From Anniella stebbinsi (Eukaryota > Chordata > Lepidosauria > Squamata > Anniellidae), in contig JARDYH010000007.1 in assembly GCA_029215795.1 (NCBI GenBank), positions 82,719,763-82,783,762 on the forward strand: DNA of 64,000 bases. Direction: 5' to 3'. Positions 24,280 through 54,689 of this stretch are shown here, one piece after another. Position 1 is the first letter of the stretch. Each line of letters starts with the position of its first letter. Under the pieces are notes generated by a model. That model had not been told where the DNA came from and did no database searches. It saw only the letters and a program-made list of their open reading frames with translations. Both the position numbers and the translations under genes were made by a program.

Positions 24280-26030
24280 CCTGCTCCTCCTTCTCACCAC
24301 CACCATTTGGGCCAGATCAAGAGGCAGGTAAACAAGCAAGTTGCCATGGTTTAAAAAAAAAAGAAAAAAAGGAGAAACCCCAGGGGGCCGTTATCAGCAG
24401 GGGGCCCTGCTAGGGTGTGTGCCCTCGGCAGGTGCTCAACCAAGCCCCCCCCCTTGACCATGCCTCCCCTTTGAGCATTTCCAGAACTTTCCCTGTGATT
24501 TTGTTGGTTTGGAGTAAGACAAAGATGGGCTGCTAATGCGAAGCGGCCATTGAAGGCGGGACCGTGCTTCAAACATCCAACCCATCTGCAGAAATGAATG
24601 CATCGGCAACCGCGGTTTTTGCAACCCGGCGCAAGTGGCGGCATGCCAAAACCGTGCCGCATGCAGATATGTAGGTCCCCCATCGTTCTGCTCAGTGAGC
24701 GGATAAGGAGCTCTGGTGGGCTTGGCTGGTTGTGGCTCCTGCTGAGGCCTCTCTTCTCTCCCTCCTCTCTTGCTCGAAATTTGCCTTTTGGGCTGCTGTG
24801 AAGGACACCCAGTGACCTTGAGCCAGGACACGTCCAATGCAGTCCATCCTTCCTTGCTCCATTGTGTTAAGGCGCCCACCATGGAAAATAATTTCACAGA
24901 CCAGCCGTCAGGAGACAAAGATTTGGGGTGACAACCGTGCAGGCCGGCATTGGGCCTGATGGCAAAACAGCAAGCAAAGCAAACCCGATAGGCCCAGAGC
25001 AGGCGCATGTGTGTGTGTGTGTGTGTGTGGAGGGGGTGTTTAGAGCTGCTGCCTGCTAAGGGGGAGGAAGGGAGGACACACTGGCTCTGCCCCAGCTACT
25101 GGGAATGGGAGGAGGACACAACTCACAACCCTCAGGCGTACCCACGAGGAACACGCAAGCAAATCTGTCGTTTTCTTTCCTCTGCCCCCCAAATGTGGGA
25201 AGATCAGGGCAACATTTTCCGGGTTAGATGAGCTGAGAGCACTGCCTTCACCCTGAGCTGCTCCTTTGCAGCATCAGATTGCAGCATTAGTGGCTAGAAG
25301 GCAGGGTGGCCACTTACCCATCAACAAAAAAGAAGGCAGAGGTGGCATAAAATGTGCACCTGTCATTTACAGGTATATGTACAGACTTGGAAAGGAAATA
25401 ATGGCTATCGTGTAACGAGAAATCAAATACAGCTAGCAGGCTGTATGGAGGGAAATGAGAAAGGGAGATGAGAGTGGGAAGCAGGGCTGTTCTACCACCT
25501 CTGCTGCAAGGCTTATATTTTTTTCCTCTTCCCTCCGCATTCCTTTTTCCTTTTGGGTCGTGTTGTTGTTTTTCAATTGGTTTGCGGGCAGGGACTATCT
25601 TGTCTTACTGATTGCATGTAAACCGTTCTGGGAATCTTTTTGGCTGAGGAGTAGGATAAAAAAATATTTAAAATAAATATATCAACAATCACAATCTCAC
25701 CATAGCGGACAAGTCCAGGTGACCTGTGTTGATGGGCAACATCAAGGGCCCTGATCTGATCTTCCTTCCAATGGTTCTTTATCTTTAAACCAGGCTTGGC
25801 CTGGACAGCTCTTCAAACAGAGGACACCTTCAAACGGAGGACTGTCCCCTGTAAAGTAGCACACACAGCCACTGTAATTTGTGTCGTGCAAATGCCGATG
25901 GGCTAAGCCCCTTTCATGCATGCCTTTGGAGGGTATGTGCCAGTGTGCCAATGCAGCAGTCTACCCTTTTTTAGTACCTGTCTCGAGTAACCAGACCTCT
26001 TTTTCTGTTTGTTTGTGCTTCATTTCCTAG
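24280..26030. other. No gene recognised upstream of the candidate 5' exon
   Basis: Contains an A-run (about 24350-24370), a GT run (about 25008-25030) and an L2-like A/T-rich tail (about 25590-25690). A promoter for FGR/YRK could lie here or further upstream, but no core promoter element is convincing. Confidence 0.4.
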
Positions 26031-26092
26031 GCACTGGGTTCTAATCAAGCAAGAAAGATGGCGCAGGAGCACTGACCTGAACTACCATACTG
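26031..26092 (+). other. Candidate non-coding 5' UTR exon with a short upstream ORF
   Basis: A 62-base segment is bounded by a strong acceptor (a pyrimidine-rich run ending catttcctag at 26030) and a strong donor (ctg/gtgagt). It contains AAGAAAGATGGCGCAGGAGC, whose ATG opens a five-codon frame ending TGA (MAQEH). It lies 5.3 kb upstream of coding exon 1 on the same strand and outside any repeat I recognise. SFK genes commonly have non-coding 5' exons. Assignment to FGR/YRK is inference. Confidence 0.4.
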
Positions 26093-27122
26093 GTGAGTGC
26101 CGACATGGGGCACGGGGCACGGGGAAGAACAGCATCTCTCATTTCATTGGTGGCTGTTTAAATGAAAGCAGGAAGCGCAGGAAGGCACCTCCACCATCCT
26201 AAATGGTGCAGGGGAAGAGCCAGGATGGAGCAGTGCAGACTGACAAAGAGGAACCTGAACCTCAGTGTTTAGCCGGGGACCTGAGTTTCCAGGGAACTGC
26301 TGCAAAACGGCATGGAAAGCTGCCTTCGGCCAGGCTGTTGGCCAGCTCTGACTGGCGGCGGCTCTCGGGCCGGACCTGCCATTAGGCAAAGCAAGGCAGC
26401 TGATTTCGGGTGTCCTGAAAGGACAGCAAACTGAAGGCGATTTAATTTTCATTCTGATTTTATTCGCCGAGCTCCTTGGACAACCCCCATGTCAATTTCA
26501 CTCTCCACTCCAGGAACAACTCTCCAGTTTTTGTGGGATCTCCTTGGCTTTCACTGGCAGCTCACACCTTTGCAAGTTGCAGGAATGAACCACGAAATAG
26601 CCACCTATCTTCTTGTTTCTAGTTTTCGGCCCCCTCTCTGACTGCAGCTGCAAATGCCGCATCGGCCGGAGAAAATGGAGTATGTGTGTGTGTGTGTGTG
26701 TGTGCATGTGACTTCGTCATGGATTTGTGTCTGTCCTGCAGTTGCTGTGTGCAGAGGCCCTCTTGGGGTTGCCCATGTCATCAGTTCGCAAGCAACCTTC
26801 CCAAAGACCACTGTCTCTGTGCTCCCCACTCCCCATTTTCTCCTGACTGTCCCACTAACCCAGGGCTGCCGATGGCACATGGCCCTGATGTTGCTGTCAC
26901 TCCGAATGAAGAGATGCTCCCCTCTCCTCCATGCCTCGGCCATGCACTGATGCCTGCCGCAAACTTCCGTTCTCCGTTGCGTACAGCACCAGATTCTGCC
27001 TAAAGGTCTGTCTGGATGCAGCCCTGCTCTCTCATTCTTCCATAAAGATGGGGAGGACCTGTTTTTCCGAAGGCGGGAGAAGCTATCGGTGGACGGCTAC
27101 AAATCTATTCATTTATTACTTA

Positions 27123-27458
27123 TGTATTTGCTAGGCTGACCATATGAAAAGGGGGACAGGGCTCATGTAACTTTAACAGTTGTAGAGAAAGGGAATTTCA
27201 ACCAGTGTCAGTTGTATGCAATTAGTTCCTGGTGAAATTCCCTCTTAATCACAACAGTTAAAGGTGCAGGCACTATACTAGAGTGACCATTTACAAAAGA
27301 AGGCAGGGTCCCTGCAACTTTAACTGTTGTGATGAAGAAGGAATTTCACCAGGAACTAACTGCATACAAATGACACTGGCTGAAATTCCCTTTTCTCTAC
27401 AACTGTTAAAGTTACATGAGCCCTGTCCTCTTTTTCATATGGTCAGTCTAGTATTTGC
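27123..27458. mobile_element. Compound-palindrome foldback element, complete copy
   Basis: Element 27132-27449, flanked by TGTATTTGC and AGTATTTGC (9 bp, one mismatch). Same four-module order as the copy at 22890. The terminal repeat is the ACCATATGAAAA type. Confidence 0.8.
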
Positions 27459-28587
27459 TGCTTTGGGCAAATGAAATAGCCACATACGCTCTCCCTGGAC
27501 ACACACACATTTGTGTCTTCAGGTTCAGCGCAGCGTGACAACAGTGTGTTAAAGAATCGAGAGCCGGCCAGGGCGTGTTGTGTTCCCTTTTGCATTCTGC
27601 ACGCCTTGTCACCTCGTTTCCTTCCTCGCCTCTGTTTTATTACGGTTTCTCTGCTCCAGATGGCCACGAGAGATCAGAAAGCTCTCGATTTATGTCCCCT
27701 GGATTCCAGGGAATATTGCCGAGCCGGCAAGCTGCTAAGCTTCCTCTGTGTGCTGCCTCCCCAAAATGCCAGGCCTTATTGTGCGCTCTCTCTCTCTGAT
27801 GCTTAAGCCGTCCCTGGAATCTTGATAACCAAAGTGCTCGCCTGGTTGACCTCTAAGTCTATGGCTGGCCCAGCCCTGGAAATCATACACATGAATGCAT
27901 CGAAAGTCTCCTCCGTCCACGAAGAATCACTCCTTTTGAATCCTCTGTTGGGTGTATGAGGGAGGATCGGTTTCCCTGTTTCCTCCAGCCACCCATTTGG
28001 TTCATCTTCCGAGGCCTTCCGTGCTACAACTTCTTCCCAAGGGTTTCCATGGTAGCATAATTGCGGGGGAGGCATTCTTGCCACTAAAGTGAGTGTGTGT
28101 GGGTGGCTGGGTGTGTAGGGGGAAACTTCCCTTCCCACAATGTAGAGGGTCTGCTTATGGGCATGTTCTTGGTGATGGCCTGTAGAAAGATTGGATTTCA
28201 GCCCTGTTCTGGCTTAACTGGATGTAGTATCCGTTTCATCCATTCTCATTTATGCCCCCGTAACACTTCCAGTGACCCCAGTAATAACTCCCATGCAATA
28301 GATCGGGGGGGGGGGGGGTAGGCAGAAGGCAGATCTCGATCTACTGCTAGATCTCTGGGTGATCCGCAGTAGATCGTCAAGGATGTCTAACTCCTAATTG
28401 CTTAGCGATAGCAGCAACAAAATGACACACATACCCTTCTCCATCCTAAACTATACTGCTGAAATGAAGAAATATTGGGCTACTCAGGAGTGGGGTTTTG
28501 TATGGGAAGGCTGGGAGCTTCATTCAGTTATGGAACAAGAAAACTAATCTCCAGGCTCAGAATTCTTTCGTTCAGACTGCATGACCC

Positions 28588-28981
28588 TTTTCAGACGACA
28601 CGCTAAGCCACGGTGGTTAAGCACTTTGGGCTAAACATTGGGCCTGTTCAGACAACACACTAAGCCATGGTTAGGCCACTAGCAAATGGTTAGTGAGCAT
28701 GTTTAAACCGTGGTTATGTAGCCACCATGGCTAGGAAGGGTTCGCACGACATGCTAAGTCATGGTTTACATGACACGCTAATCCATAATGACACAGTTCA
28801 GATGACACGCTAAGTCACGGTGATTAAGCCCTTTGAGCTAAATACTATGGCTTAGTGTGTCATGTGAACCATTCCTAACCCTGGTGGCTACATAACCACA
28901 CTTTAAACATGCTTATTAGCCATTTGCTGCAAAAGGGTGAGCGGCCTAACCACAGCTTAGCGTGTCATCTGAACAGGCCCA
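28588..28981. mobile_element. Palindromic MITE, 'TTCAGACGACACGCTAA' family
   Basis: Several alternating copies of gacacgctaagccatggtt and its inverse lie between ttttcagacgacacgctaag and agcgtgtcatctgaacaggc. An inner complete repeat seems to start at about 28640. A fragment of the same family is at about 38127-38175. Confidence 0.6.
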
Positions 28982-29689
28982 TCCTCTTTTGTGCCTGGCT
29001 CTGGTTGGTGGGTGTCAAAGTTCCATTAAAAAGGAGGAGGATCCCGCAAGCCAGAACGGAGAGCCCGCCCTTGCCATAGTCGATATGCGGCAGATTAACG
29101 CAACTTGGGCCCTTTTGAGCCTTTTCAAGCGTTCGTCCCGATCTGTTGGCCTTCTTGATCCTCACCTTGCCTCCTTGCGCACGTGCCTTCCTTTGGCTGG
29201 CGTTCCAAACATGTTGCCGTGCAACCGGCATGTGGCAGAAAGAAAGGGAAGGGGGGGGGGAGAGAAACCTGATTTCAACAGCCCTTGAGAAGAAGAACAA
29301 AGCCAGCAGGTGCCCTTTCTCCTTCCGCTGCCTCAAGATCCATTTTGAATCGTGCCATCTCGTCCCCCCCACCCCGTCGCACGTGCCCACTGTCGTCTGC
29401 CCACGGAGATGCCGAAATCCCTGCTTTCTGGGATGGGCAGCGGAGCAAAACCGCAACCCTTGACGATCCCGGCTGCTGGCATCTCATGTCTGTCCGCAGT
29501 CAGGGATGCCATTTAAGGCAGTGGGAGGCGGGGTGGGGTGGGGGCAGCCGTTCCCCTGCCCCCGGGTTTGAGACCACATGCAATTATTATTATTCAGGGG
29601 CACAGATGCTCTTCGGTTATGATGTAATAAGCGCAACGAATGCGGTTTTAAATGCAGCAGTTTCTTTATTGCAGTTTAAGATGTGATTC

Positions 29690-29815
29690 TTATGCTTGTT
29701 TAGACAGAAAGAAAGGCCTACAATGCCCAGCATGCCCCAGCCAGCTGGGGCATGCTGGGCATTGTAGGCCTTTTTTCCTATCTAAACAGGCACAGGATTG
29801 CAGCCGTAGAAAGCA
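29690..29815. mobile_element. Near-perfect hairpin MITE
   Basis: ggcctacaatgcccagcatg and its exact inverse catgctgggcattgtaggcc meet around a few central bases, bounded by tgtttagacagaaag and the inverse ctatctaaacaggc. Related copies: about 42650-42776, 45590-45665 and half-copies near 3085 and 6020. Confidence 0.65.
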
Positions 29816-30721
29816 ATCCTATGGGCTAGATGCCCAAACGATGGAGGCCCCTGTCCATCCTATGCCATGCAGGGCTCTTGTTTGCACCATGATGAGAACG
29901 GTGGAGCCTTTTCCTCTCTGCCCTTTGAAGCAGTAGACTGCCTACCAAGCCCTTCTAAAGTGCTCTCACTGCCAATGGCAGGCAGGCAGGGGGAGAGGGT
30001 GGGGGTTGCAAGGCCTTTGGATCCAGCAGGCCCGTGGCCTTTCCCCTGCCTGTCCAATGGTCCACCCCCAACAACCCCATTTCCTCCCTTTCCAAGGTCA
30101 GACTCCTGACCTGGGGAGAGGGAGCCACTGTGGAGCTTTTCATGACAGCTGAGAAGGATGGAGAGCTCCACAGTTGGATCTCCCAGTCTGGGGTTGGACC
30201 TCCGTTTCCAGCCTTGGGGCAGGGGAGATTTCCTGCATGGGGTTGTTCTTTTAATCTCAAAAACACCCAAAATCAGGTCTTCGGAACTTACTGTCAACCC
30301 AGCTCCCTGTCTCATCGCCTCGATTTCTTTTCTGATCATTACTGCAACCAGGACTGGCCCTACCATTAGGCAAAGCGAGGCGGTTGCCTCCAGAGGCCAA
30401 TGCTGGATGGTGTGGAAGAGGCCGTGACGGCAGTTCCTTGACTGTTCCCTCTGTTGGGGGTCAGAGCTGTGTTTTCCAGGCAGCTTACCCTAACTCAACC
30501 TTCCCTGACCTTGTGCCCTCCAGTTGTGTTGGACTACAACTCCCATTATCCCCCAGTCAACCCTGCAGATGTGTTATAGTCCAACCCATCTGGAGGACAA
30601 CTGGTTGGGGAAAGACCATTCTATGTTAGCCTGCTACCCTCAGGTATGGTGTAGGATGCTGCCCCCTTTCCAGTATTGAACTAAAATGAAACAGCCAGCC
30701 TGGTGGCCTTCTCCTTCTCCA

Positions 30722-31258
30722 CTTGGCACAATTAACAGACCACACCTGGAGTATTGTGTATGATTCCTGGCACCACAGTTCCAGAAGGACATTGACAGGT
30801 TAGAACACGTTCAGAGGAGGGCAACAAGGATGATTCAGGGACTTGAGGACAAGCCCTATGAGGACGGGCTGAAGGAACGTGGGATGTTCAGTCTGGAGAA
30901 AAGAAGACTAAGGGGAGACATCTTAGCAGTGCTCAGGTACATAAAAGGATAGCACAGGGAAGATGGTCAAGAACGATTTTACATGGCCATAGAAATTAGG
31001 ACCTGAAATAATGGGTCTAAGTTACAGCTGCCTAGCTTCCGATTAAATAGAAGGGAAAACTTCCTGGCAGTGAGATCTGTACAACAGTGGAACACTCTAG
31101 CTACGGAGGTTGTGGGTTCTCCATCTCTGGAGCTTTTGAAGAAGAGGTTGGACAGCCACCTCGCATGGATGGTTTAACTGGTCTTCCTGCATATTGCAGA
31201 GGGTTGGACTAGATGATCCTGGTGGCCCCTTCCAACTTGACAATTCTATGATTCTGTA
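30722..31258 (+). mobile_element. CR1 LINE 3' region just upstream of FGR/YRK coding exon 1
   Basis: Contains cctggagtattgtgtatgat, agtctggagaaaagaagact and the terminal caattctatgattctgta. It ends about 140 bases before the acceptor of coding exon 1 (31400), so the upstream intron or promoter here is repeat-derived. Confidence 0.75.
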
Positions 31259-31413
31259 GATGAAATAGAACCCGCAGCATCTTTTCCTCTGCCTCAGACA
31301 GCAACATGCCTTGGGACAGCTCGACCTGAAAGGGCGCCCAATGTCCAGAGTCCCTTTCATTCCTCTTCCCCTTGCTTCTCTCCCTCCATTGAACCCGCAG
31401 CTGCTGCCCAGCG

Positions 31414-49609
<18,196 letters not shown>

Positions 49610-49769
49610 TAGTGGCAGGGGAGGCCGGACGGGGATCTTGGCCATGGATTTGGCCATGGACAAGGGTCTCTCTGGGGTGTGGAGTTCCGGGACTTGGGCA
49701 TACACAGAAACAATCCCTTCCCTCTCCAGGTGCCGAAGATCCCCCTTTGTTTTGTACAACTGGGGTGGG

Positions 49770-49789
49770 ACTCCTCTCTCTCTCTCTCT

Positions 49790-49830
<41 letters not shown>
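49770..49830 (+). repeat. CT microsatellite in likely 3' UTR
   Basis: CT run with TTTC interruptions beginning about 160 bases after the FGR/YRK stop. Confidence 0.9.
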
Positions 49831-49831
<1 letters not shown>

Positions 49832-50280
49832 TTTCTTTTTCTAGTTCCAATTTGCGGGGAGGGGTTGTTTTGTTTTTTAAGAATTGTGACTTTGTCTTTT
49901 AAATCCTGCCACCTCCTGGGTGGCTGCCATTTTTGGAGTTATGAAGAGGATAATGAGCCAGGCTTGAGGTTGGAGGACAGAATGGGGATGGGGGGCAGAG
50001 GAAAGAGAGAGGGGTTTTGCACAGTATGTCATAGGTTACCTCTGTCCCCCCTCCTTTTCCTCCTACACATGGGGGTGGGGAACCTGTGGCCCTCCAGATG
50101 TTGTTGGACTACAATTCCCATCATCCCTGATCATTGGCCCTGCTGGATGGGGCTGATGAGAGTTGTATTCCAATGACATCTGGAGGGCCATTGGTTCCTT
50201 ACTCTGTCCTACGTAATTCTGGAAGGTGGTGATGGTAATTGGATAGTGAGTACCTATTTTCTCCTTTGCTATCAGCCCTG

Positions 50281-50550
50281 ATGCTCCCAACTGCCCATTT
50301 TGAGCCTCCCGACTGCCCACTTTGAGCTTCCTGACTGCCCACTTTGAGCCTCCTGGCTGCCCACTATGAGCCTCCCGGCTGCCCACTTTGAGCCTCCCGA
50401 CTGCCCACTTTGAGCCTCCCGACTGCCCACTTTAAGCCTCCCGACTGCCCACTTTGAGCCTCCTGACTGCCCACTTTGCAACTGCCCACTTTGAGCCTCC
50501 CAATTGCCCACTTTGACCCTGCCCACTTTAAGCCTCCGAACTGCCCTCTT
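50281..50550 (+). repeat. 22-bp minisatellite downstream of FGR/YRK stop codon
   Basis: About a dozen copies of ctgcccactttgagcctccc plus GA. One unit is shortened (ctgcccactttgcaa) and the 3' end decays. It probably lies in the 3' UTR. Confidence 0.85.
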
Positions 50551-51636
50551 GGAGCCATCTCCCCTCACTTGTATGTGGGCTGTGTCACAGGGACGAAATC
50601 CGTTTGTTAAGACTATGGTTTTGGGGGGCAACCTATGCAGAGCTCAGCACATGGCGAACCCAGCACAAGTGACCAGCTAATGCAGCTGTCCCTGACCTGG
50701 TGCCCTCACAGTGCATTGGCCTACAAGTCCCATCATCCCCAGCCAAAACAACAAAGGGAGATAATTGGAATTGTAGTCCAACATGTTGGGAGGGCACCAG
50801 CTTGAGGGAAATCTGGACTAATGAATTGTGAGCTGTCCTCATTGCCCATCACAATCTGCCACTCAGCTTCAACCCATACAATGCCCAAATATTTCCGAAA
50901 CAGAGGTCATTTTTCTGTTTCACACTGTCACAAACCCTATGAGGCTGGATGGGCAGCAAGGCATCCTTTCTTGACAATTTAGGGCAGAGGCGCACAAGCA
51001 TTTTGGCCCCGAGGGCTGCAAGCGATGCTGGCTTGAGCGCTGGGGGCCACACAGACATATTCAGAGCCACGCGCATGCGCACCGATTCGGACATGTCAAC
51101 ACATTCACGTACACTCGCACAGTAGCAATTCTGTTATAGGTTGCTCTTTCCTTGCTGCTTGTAGCAGTGGAAAAAGAGAAATATATATGAGGATCTCTGG
51201 GGGAGGGAATAAAGTACAGGTGGGGGGGAATCAGCATGGGGAATTGGGGGGCAGTAGCGGGGACATTGGGGGTGCAATTTGTGCCCCCCCCCCCGATTTA
51301 GGGATATTTGCTGCCACCACTCATATGATTAACAGCAACTCTTAGCTTGGACATATGTGAAACCAGGGTTATGACTTGCACCTATGGAGAAAGATGCACC
51401 TGCGGAAGAACAAAAGAAAATCCAGTTTCCAGTTGAGTATATTTATTTGAGAACAAGTAGAGAGAAGATCAGAAAAGGTCAATTTCTTTTAAAATAAAAT
51501 GAAACATAGAATCAACTAGCTAAGACATTACTATCAGGGACCTAATCATCCTAGAATCACTCACCGACATATTTTATGGGGCAGGCAGCGGTGGGAACCT
51601 AGGACTCTGCACGTGGTTTAGTCTTAACTCTTCGCT

Positions 51637-51993
51637 GTTCACACAACATGCTAACCCACACTCAGTGGTTGAGTGTGGGTCGTTTAGAACCATGTCTTGT
51701 TTGTTAAACATAGGTTGTTGTGTTGTGTGAATGCACCCAGGGTGGTTTGTTAACCAGGCAGTGTGGCTTATGTTCTCGAACGAGCCACTTTGAAAAACCA
51801 TGGTTTGTAGTTGGGCTGTTCAGGGTGGTTAACAAGCCACACTGCAAGGTTAACAAGGCACCCTGGCTGCATTCAGACAAAACAATAACCCACCCTGCAG
51901 AAAATGTGCTGCAATCAGACAACACATGAACCCACAATTCATGGTTCAAAACAATCCACGCTCAACCACTGAGTGTGAGTTAGCAGGTTGTGT
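51637..51993. mobile_element. Palindromic MITE, 'CACACAACATGCTAACCC' family
   Basis: Left gttcacacaacatgctaacc, right gagttagcaggttgtgtgaac, with internal inverted motifs gtggtttgttaaccaggcag and its partner. A related copy with CT microsatellites is at about 2140-2500, and another at about 45872-46100. Confidence 0.6.
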
Positions 51994-51999
51994 GAACCA

Positions 52000-54235
52000 C
52001 TTGAAATCAAAGAAGATTTCACAAAGAAAGGTATTCCCAGAATTGGTGCTCTGCATTAAAAATAATCCTCTCTGTGGTGGAAAGGGGAACCTTGGGAAGT
52101 GGTGGAGTGGGTCCTACTCTGATAACATTCACATGAACAAGCCATTCAGGAGTAATGGCACACTCACCCCTTCCTCTGGAATCACTACCTTTAATTCATT
52201 TAACGGAGCATCCAAATTGTTGCATTCCACAGTTTTTTTTTGGTGTTGTCCTCCTGTGTTTTTTCAGAACTGATTTGTGACAATTTTACTTTTATTTTTT
52301 TGGTGATAAGATGAATCTGCAGCACCTGCCTGTTCAGTGTGGGCAGGCAACATGCTGTTAGTTTTTTTAAGGGCTACTGTGCCTTTTAATTAAAAGCTCC
52401 CTGCCCATAGTTTGTTCTAGTTTTATTCCTTCCTGTACTGTGCAGCTGGGGGATTAGTGATGAATTACTCCAAGTCAGTTTCAGCCCCTCTTGGGTAAGT
52501 AGGATTTAAATGCCTGGCTATTTCGCCCCCCCCCCCCCGGCTTTTTATAGAAAAATAGTGTTATTTCTTTATTGAAGACAAAATGTATGAAAAGACATTA
52601 ATAATTAAAGCTCCCCTCCCCGCTGCTCTGATAGTGAACAGATACTGAGTAATTGAAGGGCAATTAGTTACTAATCTCCCAGCAACACTGAAGAGGAAGA
52701 AAATGGAGCCTGTAGTCAGGAACTTTTCAATTAATATTGCAGGGGACCTTGGCCAAACTTTACAGAATGATTTAGGCTATGGGGATGGTTATTGGTAGGT
52801 AATATAGTGTAGAAGCACCATTTTGAGTCGTCTTCTAATTGGTTAAGGAAAAGCAATGCTTCAACAGTGCTGAAGTGCCCTAGTGTGGAAGCGACCCAGG
52901 AGGTTGTAATCCTGCTTCTCCCTCAGGGCCAATTCATACTTGACTCCGGTGGTGTTGCTGCCAGGATACTGAACCGTGTGGACACAAAACTGCATGTGTT
53001 TAGTGGCTTGTGTGTGCCTGTGAATGCAAGCAGCTAGCCACAGTCAGGAGCCGAAGACGTCACTGCAGCCCAAAAAGGAAAGGGTAGGTCAGCAGCAGCT
53101 GCTGCTGCTTCCACCGTCGACAACCTGGTACCTGCGTGAGTGAGCAAATGGAAAAAGAAAGCGAGCGAGTAGCAATATAGCAACGAACACCGTTGGGCCA
53201 GGGATGAGAAGTTGGGTCTTTTAAACCACAGGGGATCTTGGCGGCTGTCCAAGGTTGCCAACTCATGGCTCTAGTCCTGGTCCTGAATGGCACTGAGGTT
53301 ATGGCAGGATGTAAAAGGCCTGGCCTTAAACTAAAAACACATTACATTGTCATCTGGAGAACTCCCACCCAAAACTTGTCTCAACAGCGCTGGGACCGAA
53401 ATACTCCCTTAAACTAAAAGAAACTCAGGATTCCAGTGGTTGAGATAATCTAGTTTGGGGAGCAGGAGGCAGAGACAATGAGCAAGCTGTGTGGATTGGG
53501 CTGTAGTGTCTCATCCATCACCTGCCCCATCTTTGCTGCTGGATTCCAACAGGAGGTTGCACCTGCAGGGCTGGAAACGTTCCTCCTGTGGACCATATCT
53601 GCGAGTATTTCTCAGTGATTCCCCTTGCTTACAGGCCCTGTTTCCCCCAGAGGCAGCCTATGGGTCTCACAAGACCTACCTGCCTCTCCAATACCCCCCT
53701 TCCTCCTTCTGGAAATGCGCAGCCTTGGGATGCTTCAGTATGTTGGGGATTCATTCCTCTGAGATGGTTTGAGAATCGTTTTGTAAATGGCAATTCATTC
53801 ATAGGACTGGTAGACAAACCCTGTGCCAACAGAAACTGGGGCCGAAAGAAACCTGGATTGTTAAAGCTAGGGGTAGAGCCTTTCAGCGGCGGCTAGCCCT
53901 TGCCAGATAAACAGTCTTCATATATATAAAGGCAATAGTCAGATGCAGCAGTAAAGTTATTTCAGCACAATTTGGAATCATGGGTCTGTTGCAGTGCACT
54001 GCAGACCCTTCCCTGAAGGGCAATCATTGGCGCTGGTGGCATATAAACATGGCAGGCAAGTGGTTCGGTGCCGCAAGTTGAAGATGCCCCTCACCCGGAG
54101 GGAATCTCTCCCTCCCCCCGCCCCTGTTCATGTCCATGTTCCTTGGAGCCACCCCTTTCTATGCTACGTTGTATGTGTCTGTTTTTTAAATAAATCTGTA
54201 AATAAAGAGAAATAAACCTTTCTAACAAGAGGGCA
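52000..54235. other. Unassigned sequence ending in a cluster of poly(A) signals
   Basis: No protein frame is recognised. At 54188-54220 three AATAAA-type hexamers occur within about 35 bases (ttaaataaatctgtaaataa, then agagaaataaacc), which looks like the 3' end of a + strand transcript. A poly-C run is near 52526. Confidence 0.4.
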
Positions 54236-54469
54236 GCATGCGAGTCTTTGCCAGGTGGGGGAAAGAGTCTGATGCGTGTTCAGGATGAAATTGGAGCAAA
54301 GAGAGAGGAGAATATTCTGTTGCAGACGGATCAAATGGTAGGGAATGAAGTTTATATTTTATAAGAGATTCAAATTTGACCTGTGTGCATGTCAGGAGCC
54401 GCAGGGGTGAGTAGGTGGGATGCGCCAATTGCCCTCGCGCTCCTTACGCCTTAGCTCTACTCTTTTACT

Positions 54470-54687
54470 CTTGCCTCCCGTGGAAGCTGGTGGCTCTGAT
54501 ATCAGTGGAGCGGTGAATCTGCTTCAGGTTTCTGACTGGTTCCACGCTTTGGGGAGCTCCTTTAGAGTTCAGAACTGGTCAGATACCTTGGAGAGTTCCT
54601 TTAGAGTTCTGACTGGCTCTGACTGAAACCTGGAGTGGATTCAACACCCCACCAACATCTGGGCCTGTAGCCTCCACTGCTTTCCTC
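54470..54687. mobile_element. 'CAGTGGAGG' hAT-like MITE with 8-bp target duplication
   Basis: Element 54478-54679; flanks CTTGCCTC (54470-54477) and CTTTCCTC (54680-54687) match at 7 of 8. Arms carry the family markers gtttctgactggtt, ctcctttagagttc and cctggagtggattc. The 8-bp duplication suits hAT. Confidence 0.65.
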
Positions 54688-54689
54688 CA

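Larger units (their letters stand above)
49610..51213 (+). other. FGR (YRK): Likely FGR/YRK 3' UTR and possible poly(A) signal
   Basis: The sequence after the stop shows no further open exon. The first clear AATAAA downstream is at 51208-51213, so a 3' UTR of about 1.6 kb is plausible. It would include a CT-rich microsatellite (about 49770-49830), a palindromic MITE (about 50077-50205), the 22-bp minisatellite (50281-50550) and a second palindromic repeat (about 50690-50815). A non-canonical earlier poly(A) site cannot be excluded. Confidence 0.4.

Noticed and set aside
24436..25008. 190-codon frame on the - strand
   Set aside because: No recognisable motif, no splice or promoter support, and overlapping open frames on the other strand.
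50281..50550. Possible CRISPR-like regular repeat
   Set aside because: Units are directly adjacent without unique spacers. It is a tandem minisatellite in a vertebrate genome.
50272..50631. Repetitive 119-residue protein on the - strand
   Set aside because: It is the 22-bp minisatellite read in frame. The unit is not a multiple of three, so frames change from unit to unit, and there is no start context or homology.
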